From Gigaspora margarita (taxonomy: Eukaryota; Glomeromycota; Glomeromycetes; Diversisporales; Gigasporaceae): a DNA stretch of 64,000 nucleotides. How positions within the stretch are numbered: position 1 is the first letter of the stretch; the number at the start of each line of letters is the position of its first letter. Under the pieces are notes generated by a model that saw only the letters and a list, made by a program, of their open reading frames with translations, was not told the DNA's origin and searched no databases. Below are positions 57,307 through 64,000 of this stretch, piece after piece. The position numbers and the translations under genes are program-made. Location: positions 104,043 through 168,042 of the forward strand of contig WTPW01004586.1 of assembly GCA_009809945.1 (NCBI GenBank). The letters run 5' to 3'.

Positions 57307-57995
57307 ATGGAATCTACTACTTTACAACCCAATACCAAACTGGCCCTTTGAAATTTTTTTTCTATTTGGAGACAAGACCCTGCTGCCCAATATAATTTAG
57401 AAATTTTTAGCCAGAATGTAATTTTATGGGATGCTCAAAACCCAGAACAAGTAATTGATATTACTCGAACAGAAGAACCAGACCCTTCTAATGAACTTAA
57501 TGAATTACTAAGACCCTTCGATAAAGACATAGAAGCTTTATTAGCCCTAGCCTCAACTGAAAAATCTAAGGCTATTGCTAAATTATTTTAAGACTTGACT
57601 CAGACTCTTAATCTGCAGAAAACTGCTTGAACAAATCCTTTTTCTGAGAAACTTGGACTGTACAAGTTGATAAAATTCTTCAAGAATTACCCAAGTTTAA
57701 ACAATCTCGATGAGGACAAATATAGGCCATTGAAGCTTATTATTATTTGGGAACATTTCTTGAAAAACAGACAGAATACTGAACACAAATTAGAGAACAG
57801 ATTCAAAAAATTAAAGGTGAAAGAAAAACCCAAAACATTTGGAAAGGAGCTCAAAAAATTAGAAAAATCTTTATGGTTTATTCTAAAGACTTAATGCATC
57901 AAACAAAACACCTTTCCATGACTCAAATAATCAAGTTAAAGGATGAAGACTATACCCTTTTAATAGAAGAACTAGGAAAGGAATTTACAGAGTAA
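57307..57995 (+). pseudogene. Extra ORF downstream of integrase
   Basis: Begins MESTTLQPNTKLAL at 57307 and continues with FFSIWRQDPAAQYNLEIFSQ, LLRPFDKDIEALLALAS and a charged end reaching the polypurine tract. It has no transmembrane segment, so it does not look like an envelope. Function unknown. Broken. Confidence 0.5.
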
Positions 57996-58016
57996 ATTTT
58001 CTTAGGGGGACGGAAA

Positions 58017-60472
58017 TGTTATAGAATGAGTAGTTAATTTTATAAGAATATTTATTTATTAGTATTATTATTTCTATTTTATTATTATTTTTAGTATTTC
58101 ATATATTGTTATTATTATTTGAGAAGTTAGATATTTAGAATAGTTCATACCGCTTATACCGCTTATAACACTTATACCACTAATAACGCTTATACCGTTT
58201 ATAATGCTTATACCACTTATACTGCTTATAACAATTATACCATTTATAATACTTATGTCACTTATGATAATTGTAACGTTTATTATTGTAAATCAATGCT
58301 TATAACGCTTATTCTAAAATGCATTTAAAGACACAAAAATTCTCTTAGTCAAATCAGGTAGCTGCGCGATGCTGTCACGCAAAACCAGGAATGGGAAAAT
58401 TATTTAGGGATGGGTATAGTCTGGGTTATTAATATATAGTTTGATATATACTATGAATATTGTTGTTTACCTATCATACGTTTATAATATACATATTTTT
58501 TTTTGAATGAAACCTGTATTTTTTAGCATGTACGTACGTACATGCTTTGTTACAAATCTTTTTTTTTTGTCAGTTGACAGAGTTTATAGATCGAAAAGAT
58601 AACTTCAGGAATATGCAAAATTGTTTTTTAAAATTTTTTTTTCATAATTACATTTACGGATATCATGTGCGAGCACGCACTGAGTCATTACGATTAACTA
58701 ACATATATGAAAAAATCCTGTATGCATGCAAATTATTAGTGGAGCATAGTCAAATACTAAATAACCAATTTCAAAATATTAGATACGTTTATTTGAAAAA
58801 TTTTTCTTTACATAATTTATTATAAATTATTAACTATAGTCTATCTACTTCTTGATCTAATTGACAACTAACGCGCATTATTAATGTATTACATAAATAA
58901 TATAATATTATGATGCAGCATAAACAGTAAAGTAATATTATTAACACTTTTAACATTATTCTGCACCGTCACCTATTAAATCAATAATAAATTAAATGAA
59001 AACGTTTATTGCTTTATTATTATAAACAAAAATATTGATTGACTTTTCGCTACGTTAATGTAATCGTGGTACTGTCACAGTTAAAATTTTTAATCTGTGA
59101 CTTAACTGCAAACAGGTAATACCAAAAGACTCTAGTGATCAAAGCCATCTGAAATTACAAGGCATTTGGTTGTGGCAGAGGCTTGGAGGTAATATTTGTT
59201 GTTTGTATACAATGGGCAGAGGGACAGGTTATTGTTGTCCATAAATTGTTGGATAAACTAGTAATTGTTGATCCTTGGCACTGGTAAGCCATGAGTTATC
59301 GTCATTATGGCTTATATGAATGACGTAGAGAGGCTTTAATTATTTTGGAGCATTAATGCTCGCGGGCCAGAAGCACGAATGCTCAAAGCCTTAAGGGCAT
59401 AGAGTATCGTGAGAAATATATTGCACAGTAACTTATAGTAAATTAAAATGTATTTAAAGCCTGAGTTTTCGCGCATCTACGAGAAGATTAGATAATGTCT
59501 CAGGATATGATTTAGATTAGAATGACTTGATTAAATAGTTTTAATAACAATCAGGTTTTAGTTTAGTTTTATTTATTTTTATTATTTTATCTTTATATTA
59601 TTTTAGTGTAGTCTTTATTAATATTATTATAATAAATTACCCCCCCTGATGCTTAATAAATTATATCATTTACGTCTTATTTAAATTAATAACGTAGATT
59701 GATCAAGTTAAATGATAACCACGATCAAGATTAATAAATTCTTGTGACATCATAAACCCGTGTACTATTGTTATAAATTTAAACCTAAGTGAATCATCGG
59801 AGCTAAATTGGACTGATATCCATCATTGCTCTCCCAACTGATGGTCACAGTACAATACACGTTAATGCATCAATTACTAATTAACAAATGATTGACATGA
59901 TCACACATTGGCTACGCTTACACCGGTCAAACTTTTCATAACACCAATTATTAAATGCAAAAAACAAGTGGCTAAGCAACTAAAATTTACCACGATTTAG
60001 TCACAATGGTAACACTTTAAATGGCTTATTTAATTAAAAGCAAACCCGAAATTATCTGAGTTTACATATTTAGAAATCATAGCCAACTGTGGCAACCAAC
60101 CAAATGCAAGATTTTGTGGACGCACATCCTTGTGCATTTTGGTAAACCATGCTCTCCGTTTTCACTTATGGAAAACTCCATTCCTGGTATTAGACTCAGA
60201 CACCCACTTCTCTTTATATTCATTAAATATCTTGTAAAAGAGATTTCTTAGGAATAGAAGCCTAGAAATAGCCCTCTTGCTTAGTATTATTAAATAAAGA
60301 AACTATTGTTAAATCTAAATACTGTCACAAACTGCCTACAGAAAAGAGTATAATTTCTTACAGACTAAGGAATTATACATGCCTCTAGGACACTGCTATA
60401 AACCGCTAAAGGATCCCTATAGCTGTGTCATTGTTATAGTAAGGAGTACAAGAAGGCCTCCCTACTGTAACA
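58017..60472 (+). repeat. 3' LTR of the Gypsy element, split by an insertion
   Basis: 58017-about 58356 and about 60189-60472 together correspond to 49365-49974. The break falls in the CTTAGTCAAAT / ATTAGACTCAG segment. Confidence 0.9.
58357..60189. mobile_element. Unclassified 1.8-kb insertion in the 3' LTR
   Basis: Its ends share an inverted phrase near the termini (ACCAGGAATGG at about 58384 and CCATTCCTGGT ending about 60188). It contains a possible ORF at 58547-58825 (92 residues, KILYACKLLVEHSQILNNQF), a hairpin TGTCACAGTTAAA / TTAATCTGTGACT-like at about 59074-59105 and a CCCCCC tract near 59640. GC is a little higher than nearby. The family is not recognised, and no clear target duplication was found. 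Confidence 0.6.
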
Positions 60473-60476
60473 ATAA

Positions 60477-60800
60477 TATATATCCCACAATATATAATAA
60501 AGCTATTTTAAATATAGACCATGAATGAATAAAATAGGACCTGTTTATTATTTAAAAAAAAATTAAACACAAGTTTTTATATTTATTGTGTTCTTAAATA
60601 GTACTAAAAACATCAGATTTGAGCATTAATTTTAGAATTCTGAAATATAAAACTACTTACTAATATCTTTTCATTTCTAAGTAAAGCTTCGAGCATTATA
60701 AACAATTTTAATTAATATTATTATAAAGTTATAATCAGTCATAGGACATGTTCCTAATGAGTGCTGTTACTTATAAATAAAATGAGCTGACTCATCTAAT
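60477..60800. other. AT-rich flank, no gene
   Basis: No supported feature. Confidence 0.5.
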
Positions 60801-61504
60801 TTTATATATAAATTTATACAAAAAAATCATTTAAATTAAATTTAGTTAAAAATATATATATAACAGATAAACCTTTCTTTAAATTTTAAATATATATTTT
60901 TTAGTTTAATAATATTTAATTTAAAGTTTTAGTTCTTAACTCCAAGTAATTCAAAGATAATCTTCCTTTAAAGTTGATCAATTNTTTACTANNTTCTTTA
61001 AGTCAAATNACTGACACACNCCAAGCAATAATATGATTNNCTAAAGTAATNTTCTAAAAATATGAAAGATACTATTAAGTAAAGGCTTCTTGTTCTAATT
61101 GAAAGTTAAAGAGTAGGTTCTTCTGATTCTAATAGTAGTTAAATCATCAAAATCAGCTTAGTAGATCCCAAGATACTTGGGATCAAAGAAGAGAACATAA
61201 GGATCAGCAAATTTACTGTTATACAAACTATTTATTTTTTTGGATTTTAAAAAATGGTGCACCTGCACTATGGTGCACCCCCTGAATCACAGATCGATAG
61301 TGCACTCCGGATTATGAGATCAACGCGACAGTAATAGTACGATTTTTTATTCATTTATTATTAAAAATTTTATACAAAAATTATATTTTAAGAATTACGA
61401 TTTTGATTAATAGATGATCAATTCATTACACTTGCATGGCATTATACAACTGTCATATTACAAATCGAATCAACTACCAGATCGCAATTACTAATAAAAC
61501 TACC

Positions 61505-61590
61505 TAATATACCCTACACTAACCCTAACCATAACCCTAACCCCAACCCTAACCTAACTAACAGCAAAACAAAGAAAACACCCCAACCCT
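61505..61590. repeat. Interstitial telomere-like tract
   Basis: Degenerate (CCCTAA)n, for example CTAACCCTAACC, at about 61515-61555 and again at 61582. A TTAGGG-type tract in the opposite sense lies at about 63606-63625. Confidence 0.85.
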
Positions 61591-61839
61591 AACTAATAAC
61601 AATAAAGGTGAAATTCAAGACACCTTAACGATGAAATCCAAGACTTCTCAAACATTAATACCACTAATTATAGCAACCACTAACGACAACGACAATATCA
61701 ATGAAGAAAGTATTTTTACCACTCCAATAAATGATAGGTACAACGACGAAATTATTTCAATTCACCATTATAATAATGACGACACCAACAAAGCGAAAAT
61801 TGCACGAAAGCAGAAATGGCGTCAGAAAGTGGTAAATGA

Positions 61840-62820
61840 AAATCACTAGAAAAAGAAATAAGCATTTTTCATCACCAGAAAAATGAAAACAACAAGCTAC
61901 AATTAATATATCCACCTGGAACCAGAAAAAACTCTAGACGAAGTGTACAAGTAAAAAATGAAAAGTGGACAAACAAAAACTACCAGAAAAAGAAATAAGC
62001 ATTACTTGAATGTGTTTTACAACCAAAAAAAACAAGAACAAGTAATATACCTACTCGAAACAAAGCCTAGTCATAGTAAAGCGAAAAATGAAATTACCTG
62101 GAATGAAAAAATAGGCGTTAAAAAAGTGGACAAACGAAAATTACCAGAAAGAAGAAATAAACACGTTACTTGAACATATTTTATAACTAGGCAAACAAAA
62201 CAACAAGCAAGTACAATATACCCACCTGAATGAATCCTTGACAAAGCGGAATCGAACACCTGGAATCCGTTAAAAATAAAAATTATCTGAAAAAAATAGA
62301 TATGTTACTTGAATGTGTTGTTTCACAGTTAGGCAAACAAACTAAAAACAAGTACAATATATCCACCTGAAACCAAACTCTGACCTAATCTAGACGAGCA
62401 TCCTGTGGAGGAAAAAATGGCGTTAGAAAAGTGAACAAATGAAGTCACTTGAAAAACGAAATAGATGCATTACTTGAATAGGACCCCAAAATATACATAG
62501 ATAGGTCAGGTTAATTATAGAGTTATTAAAAAAGGAAAGATCTGCAGAAAAAACTTCAAAAATAAGCAAAAAAATTACTATAAATAGAAAAGATCTGCAT
62601 AAAAAACCTCAAAAATAAGCAAACTCATACTTGACCTATCTATGTATATTTCGGGATCCTACTTGAATGCATTTCACAACGAGCAAACAAAACAATAGGC
62701 AAGTAAATAGTTTCTACCCAAAATCGGAAGCGTAATTCATGACAAACGAAAAACTACCTTCAAAAAAGAAATCAGCATTGCGTTAGTCGAATGCATTTCA
62801 CAGCCAGGAAAATAGTGCAC
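61840..62820. repeat. Tandem array, unit about 130-165 bp
   Basis: Six diverged units start with ACCAGAAAAAGAAATAAGC-like sequence near 61848, 61978, 62140, 62280, 62444 and 62748. Each runs through ATTACTTGAATG and AAGTACAATATATCCACCTG. The fifth is interrupted by the MITE at 62480-62660. Confidence 0.75.
62480..62660. mobile_element. AGGACCCC MITE, copy 2 (181 bp)
   Basis: Ends AGGACCCCAAAATATACATA / TATTTCGGGATCCT, with ACTTGAAT duplicated exactly at 62472-62479 and 62661-62668. Uninterrupted neighbouring repeat units read ATTACTTGAATG, confirming the empty site. Confidence 0.92.
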
Positions 62821-63850
62821 ATCCAAACTGAAACTAAATCAAAGACTTGAGATAAGCAAGTAGTAATCACAAAATTCTACTAAGGACACTCTCTGAAAAG
62901 AAAAAAAAGAGGTTTAACGTTACAGTAAAAAAAAAATAGCAATTATCAATGATGATCACTGATTATATACCTTATGACCAGGGCGGTCAATCCCGTAATC
63001 CAGGGGTGCACCATGGTGCACAGTGCACCAAACTATAAATTTCTATTTTTTTATATACGGTTTGAAAAGTTTTTTTAGCATAGTAAAAATTTTTATTAAA
63101 AAAATAATAAATCTCATCTTAAAAAACTAGCATTTTTTTGAGCCAAAGAACAAGTTTACTTAAGAACCCAAAGTCAATTGTGATAATAAAATTTTATGCA
63201 AATTATAATTATTGTTTGATAGCTTTTTTCTAATTTAATATTTGTTTTTTTTTATATACGTTTTGAAAAGATATTTTATCATAGTGAAAAATTTTACTAA
63301 GAAACTAATAAAACTCATCTTAAGAAACTAGCATTTTTTTTAAACCAAAGAACAAGTTTACTTAAGAGTCCAAAGTCAATTCTAATAAAAAAATTTTGCA
63401 CAAATCATGATTTTTCATCTGACGACGTTTTCCTATAATGCTTTGTGTAACAGTGAATTTGCCAATCCTTATGTTCTCTTCTTTTTGATTCCAAGTATCT
63501 TGGGATCCACTAGGCCGATTTTGATGATTTAACTACCATTAGAATCAGAAAAGTAAGCTCTACAACTTTTAACTAGGAACCAAAGAAAGGTTTACTTATT
63601 ACTTTTTAGGGTTAGAGTTAGGGTTAAAGTTAATAGTTATATTATTGCTTTAACTTTACAGGAGTTGTAAAGATAAAAAATACATTAACTTTAAAGGAAG
63701 ATTATCTTTGATTTACTTGGAGTTAAGAACTAAAACTTTAAATTAAAGATTATTAAATACTAAAGAATATATATTTGAAATTTAAAGAAAGGTTTATATA
63801 TATACATTTAAATAAATTTTATTTAAATGATTTTTTTGCATAAATTTATA

Positions 63851-64000
63851 CAGTCAACCTCCCATATAATCACCTCCCATATAGTCACAAACTCTATATA
63901 ATCACACCAAAAACATGATACTGTTTTTTTTATATTAAAAACACCTCCATACAGTCACAATAATATTATAATCACTATCNCATTTTTTTAGAAATTGTTG
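63851..64000. mobile_element. Pogo-like element, 5' end only
   Basis: Begins CAGTCAACCTCCCATATAAT after TA (63849-63850), with repeated CTCCCATATAGTCAC words. It is cut by the window edge, so it could be a MITE or a full element. It sits in the terminal part of the right foldback arm. Confidence 0.75.

Larger units (their letters stand above)
49365..60472 (+). mobile_element. Ty3/Gypsy LTR retrotransposon, broken
   Basis: LTRs start TGTTATAGAA and end CTACTGTAACA; flanks ATAA are duplicated at 49361-49364 and 60473-60476. The order gag - protease - RT - RNase H - integrase identifies Ty3/Gypsy. The segment after the 5' LTR (TTTGGTGCCTTCTAGCAG) is the candidate primer site, and AGGGGGACGGAAA before 58017 is the polypurine tract. 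The LTRs differ by very roughly 5% by eye, so it is of moderate age. It is heavily broken (more than twenty interruptions), and the 3' LTR carries a 1.8-kb insertion. Confidence 0.92.
61250..63040. repeat. Inner inverted ends rich in GGTGCAC
   Basis: TGGTGCACC words at about 61255-61305 are inverted in the GGTGCACC words at about 63001-63030, and the adjoining CTCCGGATTATGAGATC is like the complement of AATCCCGTAATCCAGGGG. Probably the ends of an element nested in the foldback; the exact termini are unclear. Confidence 0.55.
60808..63850. mobile_element. Long foldback element around an internal array
   Basis: The left arm (about 60808-61245) and right arm (about 63440-63850) are inverted: TAAATTTATACAAAAAAATC against its near complement ending at 63850, and CCCAAGATACTTGGGATC (about 61171) against AAGTATCTTGGGATCC (about 63494). 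Ambiguous bases cluster at 60984-61051 in the left arm. The arms carry the shared core (TTGTAGAGCTTAC, complemented). The interior holds a GGTGCACC-ended segment, telomere-like repeats, a tandem array and a MITE. Confidence 0.8.

Noticed and set aside
57307-57995. Envelope gene in the Gypsy element
   Set aside because: No signal peptide, transmembrane segment or cysteine pattern is visible in the extra ORF.

Overview
The window is AT-rich, repeat-dense eukaryotic nuclear DNA. Its only well-conserved host gene is a Sel1-repeat protein kinase of the kind that is hugely expanded in arbuscular mycorrhizal fungi. With the very low GC, the interstitial CCCTAA telomere-like tracts and the load of foldback elements, this points to Glomeromycotina (Rhizophagus or a relative); the species is inference. 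LAYOUT: 1-490 is a perfect 287-bp palindrome plus a third copy of its arm. 870-3457 is the Sel1-kinase gene, interrupted by a 348-bp foldback MITE and carrying a frame break. 4265-4447 is a pogo-like MITE. 4503-9433 is a hAT-type element (8-bp target duplication GTTACAAT) holding a non-autonomous LTR retrotransposon (4588-8619) that appears to have captured Sel1-encoding host fragments. 9.4-17.9 kb has no recognisable gene: a degenerate satellite-like array (10.78-13.14 kb), nested foldbacks (13.9-15.1 kb) and a second foldback family (15.4-16.9 kb). About 17.9-39.8 kb is a decayed virus-like element, described here as a fossil. It holds a Merlin/IS1595-type transposase, a DNRRL-motif protein, a basic-tailed capsid candidate, a Thr-rich zinc-finger protein, a coiled-coil protein, a membrane protein, RNase H1 with a viroplasmin domain, a family B DNA polymerase, a deoxynucleoside kinase, a Nudix hydrolase and a zinc-ribbon protein. 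Forward genes lie on the left and reverse genes on the right; the reverse genes are separated by small hairpins. Younger MITEs (TTAA-type, hAT, Harbinger, pogo) sit inside it. 40.2-49.3 kb is again foldbacks, including a 902-bp near-perfect hairpin at 42552-43453. 49365-60472 is a Ty3/Gypsy LTR retrotransposon with gag, protease, zinc-finger-rich segment, RT, RNase H, integrase and an extra 3' ORF; its 3' LTR is split by a 1.8-kb insertion. 60.8-63.85 kb is a long foldback around telomere-like repeats and a tandem array, and a pogo-like element starts at 63851. HOW IT FITS TOGETHER: the host contributes one kinase gene, probably inactive, and the rest is layered mobile DNA. The most useful observations are (a) the combination of a Merlin-type transposase, PolB, dNK and Nudix genes in one decayed replicon; (b) its covarying intergenic hairpins just upstream of start codons; (c) a core of about 65 nt that recurs in otherwise different foldback families across the window; and (d) several insertions with matching target duplications or empty-site comparisons, which give the order of events. 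All alignments were made by eye.
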